Source: Rahnella sikkimica (GTDB lineage: Bacteria; Pseudomonadota; Gammaproteobacteria; Enterobacterales; Enterobacteriaceae). Taken from it: a stretch of 64,000 nt of DNA. Positions 32,375-44,735 of this stretch are shown here, piece by piece. A program made the translations under genes and the position numbers. A model generated the notes under the pieces. That model saw nothing but the letters and a program-made list of their open reading frames with translations. It was not told the origin of the DNA and searched no databases. Location: contig NZ_CP019062.1 in assembly GCF_002951615.1 (NCBI RefSeq), forward strand, positions 3,162,001-3,226,000, in the 5' to 3' direction. Each line of letters starts with the position of its first letter. The stretch's first letter is position 1.

Positions 32375-32941
32375 TTATTTAACGCGGGAAACGTATTCGC
32401 CAGAGCGGGTGTCACAACGGACAATTTCGCCAATCTGCACGAATAAAGGCACTTTAACCACAGCGCCGGTGCTCAGCGTTGCTGGTTTGCCGCCGGTACC
32501 TGCAGTGTCACCTTTCAGGCCTGGGTCGGTTTCAATAACTTCTGCTTCGATGAAGTTCGGTGGCTGGACAGCGATAGGACGACCGTCCCACAGAGTCACG
32601 ATACATTCAGCGTTATCTTGCAGCCATTTAGAGGCTTCAGACACAGTCTTAGCTTCAACACCGTGCTGCTCGAAAGTCTCAGGGTGCATGAAGTGGTAGA
32701 ACTCACCGTCGTTGTACAGGTAAGTCATGTTGGTATCTACAACGTCTGCGCCTTCGCAGGAGTCAGTAGATTTGAAGGTTTTTTCTACACGGGAGCCGGT
32801 CAGTAGACGGCGCATTTTCACACGTGCAAAAGCCTGGCCTTTGCCTGGTTTTACGAACACGCTGTCTTCGATTGCGAAAGGCTCGCCCTCGAACATGATT
32901 TTAAGACCCGGACGGAAATCGTTGCTAGAATAAGTCGCCAT
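32375..32941 (-). CDS. efp: EF-P, elongation factor P
   Basis: The 188-residue factor that relieves ribosome stalling at consecutive prolines. Lys34 in the loop [12 protein letters not shown] is the site beta-lysylated by EpmA/EpmB. The C-terminal signature [20 protein letters not shown] is complete. It diverges from epmB across only 37 bases, so their promoters must overlap. Confidence 0.98.
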   Translation of the reverse strand: MATYSSNDFRPGLKIMFEGEPFAIEDSVFVKPGKGQAFARVKMRRLLTGSRVEKTFKSTDSCEGADVVDTNMTYLYNDGEFYHFMHPETFEQHGVEAKTVSEASKWLQDNAECIVTLWDGRPIAVQPPNFIEAEVIETDPGLKGDTAGTGGKPATLSTGAVVKVPLFVQIGEIVRCDTRSGEYVSRVK

Positions 32942-32978
32942 GATGGCCCTCTAATTTTAAACTGGTATTAGCCAAAAA

Positions 32979-34007
32979 ATGGCAAACATTGTAACCCTAA
33001 ACACGCCATTTAGAGAAGATTGGTTGTATCAACTCGGCGATGTTATCACTGACCCGAATGAACTGCTTACTCTTCTGGCACTTAACGACAATGCAGATCT
33101 GCAAAGTGGCCATGAGGCCCGTCGTTTGTTCCCGCTTCGTGTGCCCCGTGCCTTTGTAACACGTATGCAGCGCGGCGATCCGCGGGATCCTTTGTTGCTC
33201 CAGGTATTGACCGCACGCGAAGAATTTATCGCGGCGCCGGGCTTTACCACCGACCCGCTTGATGAACAACGCAGCGTTGTTCCGGGTCTGTTGCACAAGT
33301 ATAACAATCGTGCCCTGCTGCTGGTGAAAGGCGGCTGTGCAGTGAATTGCCGTTACTGCTTCCGCCGCCATTTTCCGTATCAGGACAACCAGGGAAATAA
33401 GGCCAATTGGGTTCAGGCGCTGGATTATATCCGTACACGCCCCGAACTCGATGAAATTATTTTCTCCGGCGGTGATCCGCTGATGGCGAAAGATCATGAA
33501 CTCGACTGGTTGATCGCTGAACTGGAAGGGATCGCACACATTAAACGTCTGCGCATTCATACCCGTTTACCGGTAGTGATCCCCGCGCGTATCACGGATA
33601 CGCTCTGCCAGCGCCTTGAACAGTCTCGTTTGCAGGTGCTTATGGTGACGCACATCAATCACGCCAATGAAATCGATGACGCTTTGCGCGAAAGCATGAA
33701 CAAACTGAAACGTCATGGCGTCACGCTGCTCAACCAGAGCGTGCTGTTGCGTGATGTGAATGATTCTGCCGATGTGCTGGCCGCGCTCAGTAATGCGCTG
33801 TTTGATGCGGGAATTTTACCTTACTACATCCATGTACTGGATAAAGTTCAGGGCGCGGCGCATTTCATGGTGAGCGACGATGAAGCGCGCGTCATCATGA
33901 AAGGACTGATGAGCAAAGTCTCCGGCTACATGGTGCCGAAACTGACCCGCGAAATTGGCGGCGAGCCAAGTAAAACTATTTTGGATTTGCGGCTCAAGCA
34001 ATCGTAA
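32979..34007 (+). CDS. epmB: EpmB, lysine 2,3-aminomutase for EF-P modification
   Basis: A 342-residue radical SAM, PLP-dependent enzyme that makes (R)-beta-lysine for EpmA. The radical SAM cysteines are CAVNCRYCFRRHFPY, followed by IFSGGDPLMAKDHELDW; the C-terminal KLTREIGGEPSKT is typical. No clear Shine-Dalgarno precedes the ATG at 32979. A terminator lies 20 bases after the stop. Confidence 0.96.
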   Translation: MANIVTLNTPFREDWLYQLGDVITDPNELLTLLALNDNADLQSGHEARRLFPLRVPRAFVTRMQRGDPRDPLLLQVLTAREEFIAAPGFTTDPLDEQRSVVPGLLHKYNNRALLLVKGGCAVNCRYCFRRHFPYQDNQGNKANWVQALDYIRTRPELDEIIFSGGDPLMAKDHELDWLIAELEGIAHIKRLRIHTRLPVVIPARITDTLCQRLEQSRLQVLMVTHINHANEIDDALRESMNKLKRHGVTLLNQSVLLRDVNDSADVLAALSNALFDAGILPYYIHVLDKVQGAAHFMVSDDEARVIMKGLMSKVSGYMVPKLTREIGGEPSKTILDLRLKQS

Positions 34008-34027
34008 TCGTAAATTTTGAAATGCAA

Positions 34028-34060
34028 AAAGGGATGCCAGCGGGCATCCCTTTGTTTTTT
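34028..34060 (+). terminator. rho-independent terminator after epmB
   Basis: Stem AAAGGGATGCC/GGCATCCCTTT (34028-34053) followed by GTTTTTT. Confidence 0.88.
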
Positions 34061-34098
34061 CTATTCAAGTTCACGCAGCTAAAGCGTGAACATCCCGA

Positions 34099-34443
34099 CT
34101 ATGGGCACTTATAAACCTGGCCGACCATTTTGCTGTCAACCGGTGCAAAGCTGGACAGGAAATTTTGAGACGGGCTGTTGGCACCATAAATGGTATTGCC
34201 ACCCATCGCTGCTGCCTTGTTGCGCAGGTCATTTGCCGCACCACGCATTGAGCTGCCGTCGCCGCCGGTACCGGAGAGCCAGTTGCTTTGGGCACCAGTG
34301 ACTTCACCGAGGAGCTGACAATTTGCGCCTGGTTTGTCGTCCGTGAATTTCACCTGCTGGCCCGCTGCATCCAGTTGATGAGTGGTACTGCACCCGGCAA
34401 GCAGCGCGATAGCTGACAGGCCCAGTAACATTTTAATCCGCAT
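34099..34443 (-). CDS. yjeI: YjeI, DUF4156 lipoprotein
   Basis: A 114-residue lipoprotein: signal LLGLSAIALLAGC with lipobox LAGC, then a conserved core GSSMRGAANDLRNKAAAMGGNTIYG and C-terminal KMVGQVYKC. Function is unknown. I chose the ATG at 34443, behind GGGGAAAG, over one 12 bases upstream. It lies between epmB and groL as in E. coli. Confidence 0.9.
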   Translation of the reverse strand: MRIKMLLGLSAIALLAGCSTTHQLDAAGQQVKFTDDKPGANCQLLGEVTGAQSNWLSGTGGDGSSMRGAANDLRNKAAAMGGNTIYGANSPSQNFLSSFAPVDSKMVGQVYKCP

Positions 34444-34639
34444 CACTTTCCCCATTTGTTTTTGTAATCACATAAAGCCTATCAGAAAACACCTGGCTCT
34501 CTTAGGCATCCGTTGCCACGTATACCCAAGGTTCCGCGCTATCGGTATAAATCCGAAAACCACGCAGAAATGAGTCTACACGGTAAACCCGGAAGACATT
34601 GAGACTTATCTTACTGAACACGATAAAAAAGGGTCAAAT

Positions 34640-34669
34640 AAAAAAACCCGGTCTTTTCAGACCGGGTTT
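34640..34669 (-). terminator. rho-independent terminator after groL
   Basis: Stem AAACCCGGTC/GACCGGGTTT (34644-34669) followed on the minus strand by TTTTATTTG. The surrounding 34444-34744 otherwise holds only the yjeI upstream region. Confidence 0.88.
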
Positions 34670-34744
34670 CTTCAGTACGTTAACTCAGACGACAAAATTG
34701 CCGCTGATTTGCCGTACCTGCGGATGAACGCAGGGGGATGATGA

Positions 34745-36418
<1,674 letters not shown>

Positions 36419-36444
36419 TCAGAAAAAAGTGGGTCGGAGGATGA

Positions 36445-36885
<441 letters not shown>

Positions 36886-36952
36886 TCAGGGGATCCAAAA
36901 TCGGCCTGAAACACGCATCCCAACAATGTATTAACAATCAAGGCCACAGAGA

Positions 36953-37444
36953 TTAGCGATCGCGGTGCTCTGTGTCGTCATCTTTTTTCGGTGAAACCAG
37001 GCGTTCCTGCGTTTCATCTGTGCGCTGGAACTCACCATCGAAGGTATTCCCGGTGGGCGCACTGTGACCCCAGTTACCGCCAGACCGGACAATATTCAGA
37101 TGCGGCATCAGCTTAAGCGTCAGTCTCTTCTGAACCGGCGGCAGCAAGAGCAGCAACCCGAGGAAATCAGTAAAGAAGCCTGGCACCAGCAACAGGAAAC
37201 CGGCAATCACCAGTGAAACACTCTTCACCATCTCAGCCGCCGGGCTTTCACCGACAGCGAGCTTCTGCTGAAGCTGCATGAAGGTTTTCATCCCCTGATT
37301 TTTGACCAGAGAAACACCCACGCAGGAGGTGAATACCACCAACAATAACGTCGTGGCGACGCCAACGACCGCAGCCACCTTGATAAATAAGGTAATTTCG
37401 ATGTAAGCCAGCAGGAATAACAGTAGTAACGGTATCCAGCGCAC
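36953..37444 (-). CDS. fxsA: FxsA, inner-membrane protein
   Basis: A 163-residue FxsA-family membrane protein with segments LLLLFLLAYIEITLF, ATTLLLVVFTSCVG and a long hydrophobic block VSLVIAGFLLLVPGFFTDFL. In E. coli, extra copies relieve F-plasmid exclusion of phage T7. The start is a GTG at 37444 with AAGGAG upstream; an ATG 5 bases before it is out of frame. The soluble tail is acidic and His-containing. Confidence 0.93.
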   Translation of the reverse strand: MRWIPLLLLFLLAYIEITLFIKVAAVVGVATTLLLVVFTSCVGVSLVKNQGMKTFMQLQQKLAVGESPAAEMVKSVSLVIAGFLLLVPGFFTDFLGLLLLLPPVQKRLTLKLMPHLNIVRSGGNWGHSAPTGNTFDGEFQRTDETQERLVSPKKDDDTEHRDR

Positions 37445-37620
37445 CGCATTCTCCTTGTAATTTGGCCCCGAAGTTCTTTTTCAGAAACGTTCGAAACTCT
37501 GAATAGGTGCCTGTTTCCGATGTTTGCCATCAAAGAAATGCAGGCTGACTACACTGAAATGGTGCTGTGTTCCGGTGATTTCAAGCGCCAGACCTGATTT
37601 AATTGAGCAGGTAAATGAAT

Positions 37621-37636
37621 TGTGAGAGTTCTCACA
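37621..37636. promoter_or_regulatory. CRP site between fxsA and aspA
   Basis: TGTGAGAGTTCTCACA is a perfect TGTGA-N6-TCACA CRP palindrome, about 180 bases from each flanking start codon. aspA is CRP-activated in E. coli. Confidence 0.75.
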
Positions 37637-37735
37637 GATACTAAAATCTTGCACAATCATAGGGCAGGATAGTGATCTTAGTACGTGCAATTCCCCTGAA
37701 CCAGCATATGATCGCCTTCGTTGTGGCAACAACGG

Positions 37736-37772
37736 TTGATCGTTTTAAATTTACTACGGCCAGTAACATAAT
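37736..37772 (+). promoter_or_regulatory. candidate aspA promoter with FNR-like half site
   Basis: TTGATCGTTTTAAA (37736-37749) has one perfect FNR half and one poor half. CATAAT at 37767-37772 could be the -10. The spacing (about -37) is not ideal. Confidence 0.4.
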
Positions 37773-37816
37773 TTTAAACATCGCATAACGCATTCAGTAC
37801 CGAAGAGAAGGTTCTC

Positions 37817-39253
37817 ATGTCAAACACCATTCGTATCGAGGAAGACCTGCTGGGCACGCGCGAAGTTCCGGCAGAAGCTTATTACGGCATTCATACCCTG
37901 CGGGCGATTGAAAACTTCTATATCAGCAACACCAAGATCAGCGATGTGCCTGAGTTTGTTCGTGGCATGGTGATGGTGAAGAAAGCAGCGGCTCTGGCTA
38001 ACAAAGAGCTGCGCACCATTCCACGCCATATTGCGGACATCATCATTCAGGCGTGCGACGAAGTGCTTGATAACGGTAAATGCATGGACCAGTTCCCTAT
38101 CGACGTCTATCAGGGCGGCGCGGGAACCTCGGTAAATATGAACACGAATGAAGTGCTGGCAAACATCGGCCTGGAGCTGATGGGCCACCAGAAAGGCGAT
38201 TACCAGTTTCTGAATCCCAACGATCACCTTAATAAATGCCAGTCCACCAATGATGCCTACCCGACCGGTTTCCGTATTGCGGTCTACGCGTCCTTGCTGA
38301 AACTGGTGGATGCAATTTCCCAGCTGGGCGATGGTTTCGAGCGCAAAGCAGTCGAATTCGAAAACATCATCAAAATGGGCCGCACGCAGTTGCAGGACGC
38401 GGTGCCGATGACCCTGGGCCAGGAATTCCACGCATTTAACGTGCTGCTTAAAGAAGAAACCCGCAACCTGATCCGCACCGGCGAATTACTGCTGGAAGTG
38501 AACCTCGGGGCTACGGCAATCGGTACACGTCTGAACACGCCGGAAGGCTATCAGCAACTGGCCGTGCAGAAACTGGCGGAAGTCAGCAATCTGGCCTGCG
38601 TTCCTGCGGAAGACCTGATTGAAGCAACATCAGACTGCGGCGCTTACGTGATGGTTCACAGCTCCCTGAAACGTCTGGCGGTTAAGCTTTCCAAAATTTG
38701 TAACGACCTGCGCCTGCTCTCTTCCGGCCCGCGCGCAGGGCTCAATGAGATCAACCTGCCAGAATTGCAGGCGGGTTCTTCCATCATGCCTGCCAAAGTT
38801 AACCCGGTGATCCCGGAAGTGGTGAATCAGGTTTGCTTCAAAGTTATCGGCAATGACGTATGCGTCACGATGGCCGCCGAAGCGGGTCAGTTGCAGCTGA
38901 ACGTTATGGAACCGGTGATCGGCCAGGCCATGTTTGAATCCGTGCATATCCTGACTAACGCCTGCTATAACCTGCTGGAAAAATGCATCAACGGCATTAC
39001 GGCAAACAAAGAAGTGTGCGAGTTCTACGTCTTCAACTCCATTGGTATCGTGACGTATCTGAACCCGTTTATCGGCCACCACAATGGCGATATCGTCGGA
39101 AAGATTTGTGCGGAAACCGGCAAGAGCGTCCGTGAAGTCGTGCTGGAGCGCGGTTTGCTGACGGAAGCAGAGCTGGACGACATTTTCTCTATCGAAAATC
39201 TGAAGCACCCGGCTTACAAAGCGAAACGCTATACCGATGAAAATGAACAGTAA
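37817..39253 (+). CDS. aspA: AspA, aspartate ammonia-lyase
   Basis: A 478-residue fumarase/aspartase superfamily enzyme that converts aspartate to fumarate and ammonia, feeding fumarate reductase under anaerobiosis. The superfamily signature [15 protein letters not shown] is clear; [14 protein letters not shown] and [12 protein letters not shown] are further active-site blocks. It is followed by its own terminator and then dcuA. Confidence 0.98.
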   Translation: MSNTIRIEEDLLGTREVPAEAYYGIHTLRAIENFYISNTKISDVPEFVRGMVMVKKAAALANKELRTIPRHIADIIIQACDEVLDNGKCMDQFPIDVYQGGAGTSVNMNTNEVLANIGLELMGHQKGDYQFLNPNDHLNKCQSTNDAYPTGFRIAVYASLLKLVDAISQLGDGFERKAVEFENIIKMGRTQLQDAVPMTLGQEFHAFNVLLKEETRNLIRTGELLLEVNLGATAIGTRLNTPEGYQQLAVQKLAEVSNLACVPAEDLIEATSDCGAYVMVHSSLKRLAVKLSKICNDLRLLSSGPRAGLNEINLPELQAGSSIMPAKVNPVIPEVVNQVCFKVIGNDVCVTMAAEAGQLQLNVMEPVIGQAMFESVHILTNACYNLLEKCINGITANKEVCEFYVFNSIGIVTYLNPFIGHHNGDIVGKICAETGKSVREVVLERGLLTEAELDDIFSIENLKHPAYKAKRYTDENEQ

Positions 39254-39278
39254 CAGACAGTATTATTGACCTCTTAAA

Positions 39279-39311
39279 GGCTCGTTGTTCTGCGGAACAG
39301 CGGGCCTTTTT
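39279..39311 (+). terminator. terminator between aspA and dcuA
   Basis: A 12-bp stem GGCTCGTTGTTC/GAACAGCGGGCC with two wobble pairs and a TGCG loop, then TTTTTACTTTG. It may be leaky, because dcuA is partly cotranscribed with aspA in E. coli. Confidence 0.8.
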
Positions 39312-39388
39312 ACTTTGTAGCAAACAACAATTACATAACAATTATTTTTCAATTCCTTAAGGATTGCTGGATATATGGACGGACAGCC

Positions 39389-40690
39389 ATGTTAATCATC
39401 GAACTTATTATTGTACTCGCCGCGATTTTTCTCGGTGCCCGCTTAGGCGGCATCGGCATTGGTTTCGCTGGCGGATTGGGCGTTCTGGTACTCGCTTTAA
39501 TCGGCGTGAAACCGGGCTCAATTCCTTTTGACGTGATCTCCATCATCATGGCCGTGATTGCCGCCATCTCGACCATGCAGGTCGCGGGCGGGATGGATTA
39601 TCTGGTGCAGCAAACCGAAAAACTGCTGCGCCGCAACCCGAAACACATCACCCTTCTCGCCCCGATCGTCACCTATTTCCTCACGATCATGGCCGGTACC
39701 GGCAACATTTCACTCTCCGCGCTACCGGTGATTTCTGAAGTGGCAAAAGAGCAAGGGATTAAACCCTGCCGTCCGCTGTCGACAGCCGTTGTGGCCGCGC
39801 AGATTGCCATTACCGCCTCGCCGATTTCCGCCGCAGTGGTGTATATGGCGTCGACGATGGAAAGCCACGGCGTCAGTTATTTGCATCTGCTGATGGTGAT
39901 GATTCCTTCGACGCTGGCCGCCGTGATTGTGATGTCGCTGATCATCAGCTGGTGCTTTGACTCGAAACTCTCCAACGATCCGGTTTATCTCAAGCGTTAT
40001 GAAGAAGGCCTGATTGAGCTGCGCGGCGATAAGAAAGTGGAAATTAAACGCGGCGCTAAGCTTTCCGTTTTACTGTTCCTGCTGGGCGTTTTTTCTGTGG
40101 TGGGTTACGCCGTGATTAACAGCCCGAGCCTTGGCTGGGTCGCTCAACCGGTGATGACCACCAACAGCGCGATCCTGATTATCATGCTCAGCGTGGCGAC
40201 ATTAATCACCCTGTTATGCCGCATTGATACCGATTCGATTCTGACCTCCAGCACGTTCAAATCCGGCATGAGCGCCTGTATTTGTATCCTCGGCGTTGCC
40301 TGGCTCGGCGACACGTTTGTACAGGCGAATCTGGGCTGGATTAAGGAAACGGCGGGCACCATTATTCAGGCACATCCGTGGCTGCTGGCAGTGATTTTCT
40401 TCTTCAGTTCAGCCCTGCTGTATTCGCAGGCCGCGACGACCAAAGCCCTGTTGCCTATGGCGCTGGCGCTGAGCGTTTCCCCGCTGACAGCGGTGGGTTC
40501 TTTCGCAGCAGTCTCCGGGCTGTTCATTTTGCCGACGTATCCGACACTGGTTGCCGCCGTGCAAATGGATGACACCGGCACCACCCGAATTGGCCGTTTT
40601 GTCTTTAACCACCCGTTCTTTATACCGGGCACGATCGGCGTATTTTTATCGGTTCTTTTTGGCTTCGCCATCGGCAGTATTATTCTCTGA
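39389..40690 (+). CDS. dcuA: DcuA, C4-dicarboxylate transporter
   Basis: A 433-residue inner-membrane antiporter of the Dcu family exchanging aspartate, fumarate and succinate. About ten hydrophobic segments run through the chain ([20 protein letters not shown] at the start, [20 protein letters not shown] at the end). [18 protein letters not shown] and [13 protein letters not shown] are typical. Ribosome-binding site is weak (GGACGGAC). The aspA-dcuA pair links aspartate uptake to fumarate respiration. Confidence 0.97.
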   Translation: MLIIELIIVLAAIFLGARLGGIGIGFAGGLGVLVLALIGVKPGSIPFDVISIIMAVIAAISTMQVAGGMDYLVQQTEKLLRRNPKHITLLAPIVTYFLTIMAGTGNISLSALPVISEVAKEQGIKPCRPLSTAVVAAQIAITASPISAAVVYMASTMESHGVSYLHLLMVMIPSTLAAVIVMSLIISWCFDSKLSNDPVYLKRYEEGLIELRGDKKVEIKRGAKLSVLLFLLGVFSVVGYAVINSPSLGWVAQPVMTTNSAILIIMLSVATLITLLCRIDTDSILTSSTFKSGMSACICILGVAWLGDTFVQANLGWIKETAGTIIQAHPWLLAVIFFFSSALLYSQAATTKALLPMALALSVSPLTAVGSFAAVSGLFILPTYPTLVAAVQMDDTGTTRIGRFVFNHPFFIPGTIGVFLSVLFGFAIGSIIL

Positions 40691-40700
40691 CAGTTTTTCC

Positions 40701-40722
40701 GGGGGCTGCGGCCCCCGCCTTT
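40701..40722 (+). terminator. probable terminator after dcuA
   Basis: Perfect GC-rich stem GGGGGC/GCCCCC with a TGCG loop 10 bases after the dcuA stop, followed by GCCTTTCC. Confidence 0.6.
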
Positions 40723-40895
40723 CCTGCGTTCTCCCGATTCACTCTTTTATAAAGCACCTGCAAGGCTTTCTGCGTCGCATTCGCACGGGGTATACTCACA
40801 TTTCGTTAACGCGCTGCGGCATGAAGCCGTCCGCATCTTCTGTCGAATCACCCAGTGGCCGTTCATCTGCCGCGACAAAGAGAACTTTACTCCGC

Positions 40896-42632
40896 ATGGA
40901 TCACCGCATTCTTCGAATTTTCTTCCTGCTGTGCAGCCTGTTTATGTTGCCTTTGCAGGCTCACGCCTCGTTGTTTGATAAACCGGCCGCCCCGCAATTT
41001 GTCCCTGTCGATCAGGCTTTCAGCTTTGATTTTCAGCAACAAGGTCATGACCTCAAACTGAACTGGCAGATCCGCGACGGTTACTATTTATATCGCAGCA
41101 AAATTGAGATTGAACCGAAGAATGCCCAGCTGGCGGCGTTTATTCTGCCGAAGGGACGTGAGCATCACGATGAGTTTTTCGGCGACAGTGAAGTGTTCGA
41201 AAACACGCTACGCCTCACGGTGCCGATACGGCAGGCCAGCGCCGATTCGACGGTCCGTGTGACCTATCAGGGATGTGCCGCTGCAGGTTTTTGCTACCCG
41301 CCGGAAATCCGCGAAGTGCCGCTCAGTGCGGTTGCAGAGCCCGTCATAGACAGCAAAGTCATCACTGAATCCCTCCCTCAGCCGGTCGAAGCCACGCCTG
41401 CGAAAGAATCAACGCCGCTGCCGTTCTCGCCGCTTTGGGCGTTACTGATTGGTATCGGCATCGCGTTCACGCCGTGCGTGCTGCCGATGTATCCGCTGAT
41501 TTCAGGCATTATTCTCGGGCGCCAGCGTCCGCACAGCATCAAACGAATTTTCCTGCTGTCGCTGGTTTACGTTCAGGGAATGGCGCTGACATATACGCTG
41601 CTCGGCATGGTGGTTGCGGCCGCAGGGTTGCAGTTCCAGGCCGCGCTGCAAAGCACGTGGGTGCTGATCGTTTTATCCTTCATGTTTATCGCGCTGGCGT
41701 TATCGATGTTTGGGGCTTTCAGTCTGCAACTTCCGTCCTCCGTTCAGACCCGGCTTGCGTTGTGGAGCAATGAACAAAAAGGCGGTTCGCTGCCGGGCGT
41801 CTTTATTATGGGTGCGCTGGCTGGCCTGATTTGTTCCCCCTGCACCACCGCGCCGCTAAGCGCCATCCTGCTGTACATCGCCCAAAGCGGAAACCTGCTG
41901 GCCGGTGCCGGCACGCTGTATCTGTACGCACTGGGCATGGGGATCCCGCTGATTATCGTCACGATGTTCGGGAATAAACTGCTGCCACGCAGCGGTCCGT
42001 GGATGCATTACGTCAAAGAAGGCTTCGGTTTTGTCATTCTGGCGCTGCCGGTGTTTTTACTTGAGCGTGTGATTGGCGATACCTGGGGATTACGCCTGTG
42101 GAGCCTGCTCGGCATCGCGTTCTTCGGCTGGGTGCTACTGCTGAGCCTCAAAAGCCAGCGTGGCATCGTGCGCGTTCTGCAACTGATTTTCCTGGCCGCT
42201 GCGCTTATCGTCAGCCGTCCGTTGCAGGACTGGGCCTTTGCGCCCGCCAGCAGCGGAGCCGCATCGCAGCACGCGCTGAACTTCCAACAGATCCATAACG
42301 TTGACGAACTGAACGCCGCTTTGCAGGGAGCACAGGGTAAACGCGTTATGCTGGATTTGTATGCCGACTGGTGTGTGGCGTGTAAAGAGTTCGAAAAATA
42401 TACGTTTTCAGCGCCAGAGGTGCAGAATGAGCTGGCGGACACTTTGTTACTTCAGGCCGATGTCACGCAAAACTCGCCGGAGCAGAAGGCGTTGTTAAAG
42501 CGTCTTGAAGTGCTGGGCTTGCCCACGATTTTATTCTTCGGCCCCGACGGCCATGAATTGCCGCAGTCGCGGGTGACCGGTTTTATGGATGCCACAGAGT
42601 TCAGTGCGCATTTGCAGAAAACCCGCCCTTAA
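40896..42632 (+). CDS. dsbD: DsbD, thiol:disulfide interchange protein
   Basis: A 578-residue inner-membrane protein carrying electrons from cytoplasmic thioredoxin to periplasmic DsbC, DsbG and CcmG. Three redox pairs are visible: N-terminal GCAAAGFC, membrane TPCVLP with CSPC, and C-terminal thioredoxin-like WCVACK. The signal peptide begins at the ATG at 40896 ([21 protein letters not shown]); the frame is open upstream but homology ends here, and no strong Shine-Dalgarno is seen. cutA, which precedes it in E. coli, is absent. Confidence 0.95.
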   Translation: MDHRILRIFFLLCSLFMLPLQAHASLFDKPAAPQFVPVDQAFSFDFQQQGHDLKLNWQIRDGYYLYRSKIEIEPKNAQLAAFILPKGREHHDEFFGDSEVFENTLRLTVPIRQASADSTVRVTYQGCAAAGFCYPPEIREVPLSAVAEPVIDSKVITESLPQPVEATPAKESTPLPFSPLWALLIGIGIAFTPCVLPMYPLISGIILGRQRPHSIKRIFLLSLVYVQGMALTYTLLGMVVAAAGLQFQAALQSTWVLIVLSFMFIALALSMFGAFSLQLPSSVQTRLALWSNEQKGGSLPGVFIMGALAGLICSPCTTAPLSAILLYIAQSGNLLAGAGTLYLYALGMGIPLIIVTMFGNKLLPRSGPWMHYVKEGFGFVILALPVFLLERVIGDTWGLRLWSLLGIAFFGWVLLLSLKSQRGIVRVLQLIFLAAALIVSRPLQDWAFAPASSGAASQHALNFQQIHNVDELNAALQGAQGKRVMLDLYADWCVACKEFEKYTFSAPEVQNELADTLLLQADVTQNSPEQKALLKRLEVLGLPTILFFGPDGHELPQSRVTGFMDATEFSAHLQKTRP

Positions 42633-42675
42633 ACGACACTACATTTTGAAGTACGCGAATTGTGAGGAGGCAAAC

Positions 42676-43251
42676 GTGCTACGTGAACAGGTTCTCGATC
42701 AAACCCTTAATCTCTTGGAACAACGTGGCCTTGCAACATTGTCACTGGAAAAAGTCGCAGAACTCGTCGACGTTCCGCTTAATGAACTGCGCCGTTTCTG
42801 GCCCGACGCCGAAGCGCTGCTCTACGACAGCCTGCGCTATCACGGCGAGCAAATTGAGATCTGGCGGCGTCAGCTGATGCTGGATGACACGCTCACCCCG
42901 CCGCAGAAATTGCTGGCACGGTATAAAGTGCTCGATGAGCAGGTGCGCCAGCAGCGTTATCCGGGTTGCCTCTTTATTGCAGCCTGTACGTTTTTCCCTG
43001 AGAGCGACGCTCCTATTCACCAACTGGCTGAAAATCAGAAACGGGCGTCCTACGATTACACGCTGTCTTTGCTCCAGGAAATGGGTTCCGATGACGCCGA
43101 AATGGTGGCGCAGCAGATGGAACTCATCCTTGAAGGTTGCCTGAGTAAGTTGCTGGTGAAACGCCAGCTCATCGATGTGGAAGTGGCACGGCGTCTGGCG
43201 GAAGATGTGCTGAATATCGCCCGCTGCCGCGAGCATGGCGCGCTTTCCTGA
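42676..43251 (+). CDS. yjdC: TetR-family transcriptional regulator (YjdC/DicD)
   Basis: A 191-residue TetR/AcrR-type regulator. The N-terminal helix-turn-helix (about 8-50, [21 protein letters not shown]) is followed by an all-helical ligand domain with [16 protein letters not shown], close to E. coli YjdC. GTG start at 42676 behind a strong GAGGAGG. It follows dsbD by 43 bases on the same strand, probably as an operon. Its target genes cannot be read from this sequence. Confidence 0.92.
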   Translation: MLREQVLDQTLNLLEQRGLATLSLEKVAELVDVPLNELRRFWPDAEALLYDSLRYHGEQIEIWRRQLMLDDTLTPPQKLLARYKVLDEQVRQQRYPGCLFIAACTFFPESDAPIHQLAENQKRASYDYTLSLLQEMGSDDAEMVAQQMELILEGCLSKLLVKRQLIDVEVARRLAEDVLNIARCREHGALS

Positions 43252-43341
43252 GTTTCCCTGATGCCAGACAGACCAAATCGTCATTTTTGAATGAAAAGAC
43301 AGCAAACGAACGTCTTTTATGTGTTTTAGATGACAAAGCCG

Positions 43342-43370
43342 TTGACGGCTCATGCCCAATACGGTTTAAT
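43342..43370 (+). promoter_or_regulatory. sigma-70 promoter of tRNA-Phe
   Basis: -35 TTGACG, 17-bp spacer, -10 TTTAAT, then the GC-rich discriminator GCGCCCC immediately before the mature tRNA. Confidence 0.8.
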
Positions 43371-43380
43371 GCGCCCCGTT

Positions 43381-43456
43381 GCCCGGATAGCTCAGTCGGT
43401 AGAGCAAGGGATTGAAAATCCCTGTGTCCTTGGTTCGATTCCGAGTCCGGGCACCA
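43381..43456 (+). tRNA. tRNA-Phe(GAA)
   Basis: A 76-nt gene from GCCCGGATAGCTCAGTCGG to the encoded CCA. The anticodon stem-loop GGGATTGAAAATCCC gives GAA. It corresponds to E. coli pheU by context. tRNA-Phe genes are frequent integration sites of genomic islands, and accessory genes begin directly after it, but I see no integrase or duplicated 3' end in the window. Confidence 0.98.
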
Positions 43457-43466
43457 TATTTAAAGA

Positions 43467-43490
43467 AACCAGCCTAACGGCTGGTTTTTT
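43467..43490 (+). terminator. rho-independent terminator of tRNA-Phe
   Basis: Perfect stem AACCAGCC/GGCTGGTT with a TAAC loop followed by TTTTGC. Confidence 0.9.
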
Positions 43491-43638
43491 GCTTTCTGCT
43501 ATTCCAAAAATTTTTCATACTCTCCTTTCGTGACTGACTTCTCATCCCTTGATTCATTTGCATAAAACTCCCGTTCAATATTGTTTAAACGTTAGGCCAG
43601 AAGGCTTCATTATGGACATTAATCCTTTGATTTTCCGT

Positions 43639-43677
43639 GTTCAACCTGCAACTGAGCTGATACATTGCAGGTTGAAC
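43639..43677. repeat. 13-bp perfect inverted repeat before the S66 peptidase gene
   Basis: GTTCAACCTGCAA and its exact complement, separated by 13 bases, ending 26 bases before the start codon. It may be an operator or an mRNA leader hairpin. The rest of 43491-43703 shows nothing recognisable. Confidence 0.85.
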
Positions 43678-43703
43678 ATTGAGCAAATTTATAGGATATA
43701 GAA

Positions 43704-44729
43704 ATGCCTTCGTCCGGAACTCCGCTATTCCCGCAAGCATTGAAAACCGGTGACACTATTGGTTTTTTCTCCGCCTCTTCACCGGTTACCGCAACAGCAC
43801 CAAACCGCTTTGCGCGCGGGAAAGAATTCCTGCGGGAGAAAGGTTTTAGGCTCAAAGCGGGATTGCTGACCGGTGAATCAGACCATTACCGTTCAGGATC
43901 TGTTGCCCGGCGTGCAGAAGAATTAAATCAGCTGTTTCGTGATCCGCAGGTGCGCTGTGTGATGTCCACTATCGGGGGCAATAACACCAACTCGCTACTG
44001 CCTTATCTGGATTACGACGCGCTGCGCGCTGACCCGAAAATCATTATTGGTTATTCAGATACCACCGCACTGCTGGCAGGGATTTACGCGCAAACCGGGC
44101 TGGTGACTTTTTACGGCCCTGCGCTGGTCGCCTCCTTCGGCGAGTTCCCCCCGCTGGTTGATGAGACTTATGCATCTTTTACTGACGTTCTGATGAACCG
44201 TCACGATGCACCCTATCGTTATACCCTGCCCTCACACTGGACGGACGAACGGCTTAACTGGAATGATGCCACTCCGGTTCGGGCTAAGCATTTGTATGCC
44301 AATGCCTGCCGTTTTATCGGCAAAGGGCGTATTGAAGGACGTGTCATCGGCGGCAACCTCAATACCCTTTCGGGGATCTGGGGAAGTCCTTATCTGCCAG
44401 AAATTCGTCAGGGCGACATTTTATTTATCGAAGATAGTCTGCTGAACATTGCCACCGTCGAGCGCTCTTTTTCCATGCTGAAACTCAACGGTGTTTTCGA
44501 TCGCGTCAGTGCGATATTGCTCGGGAAGCACGAATTATTTGATGACGCAGGAACCGGCGGACAGCCTGTTGATGTGCTTTTGGAAATTCTTAACGGGCAG
44601 GATATCCCTTTAGTCGCCGGTTTTGACTGTTGCCATACACACCCGATGCTCACCCTGCCGCTGGGGGTCGATATCGCGATCGACTTTGAACACCAGCAGG
44701 TTCACATTACCGGCCAGTACCTGTCATAA
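43704..44729 (+). CDS. S66-family serine carboxypeptidase, microcin C immunity (MccF)-like
   Basis: A 341-residue cytoplasmic protein of peptidase family S66 (LD-carboxypeptidase A and MccF). Nucleophile Ser lies in IIGYSDTTALL (about residue 115), the Glu in ILFIEDSL and the His in CCHTHPMLTLP complete the Ser-Glu-His triad. Length and HWTDERLNW favour the MccF branch, which hydrolyses toxic aminoacyl-adenylates such as processed microcin C, over the LdcA branch, which trims murein tetrapeptides. RBS AGGATATAGAA. It stands alone between two large inverted repeats, directly after tRNA-Phe. Substrate is not deducible. Confidence 0.8.
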   Translation: MPSSGTPLFPQALKTGDTIGFFSASSPVTATAPNRFARGKEFLREKGFRLKAGLLTGESDHYRSGSVARRAEELNQLFRDPQVRCVMSTIGGNNTNSLLPYLDYDALRADPKIIIGYSDTTALLAGIYAQTGLVTFYGPALVASFGEFPPLVDETYASFTDVLMNRHDAPYRYTLPSHWTDERLNWNDATPVRAKHLYANACRFIGKGRIEGRVIGGNLNTLSGIWGSPYLPEIRQGDILFIEDSLLNIATVERSFSMLKLNGVFDRVSAILLGKHELFDDAGTGGQPVDVLLEILNGQDIPLVAGFDCCHTHPMLTLPLGVDIAIDFEHQQVHITGQYLS

Positions 44730-44735
44730 TCGCCG

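Noticed and set aside
37481..37732. 83-codon minus-strand frame between fxsA and aspA
   Set aside because: It covers the CRP site and has no coding character.
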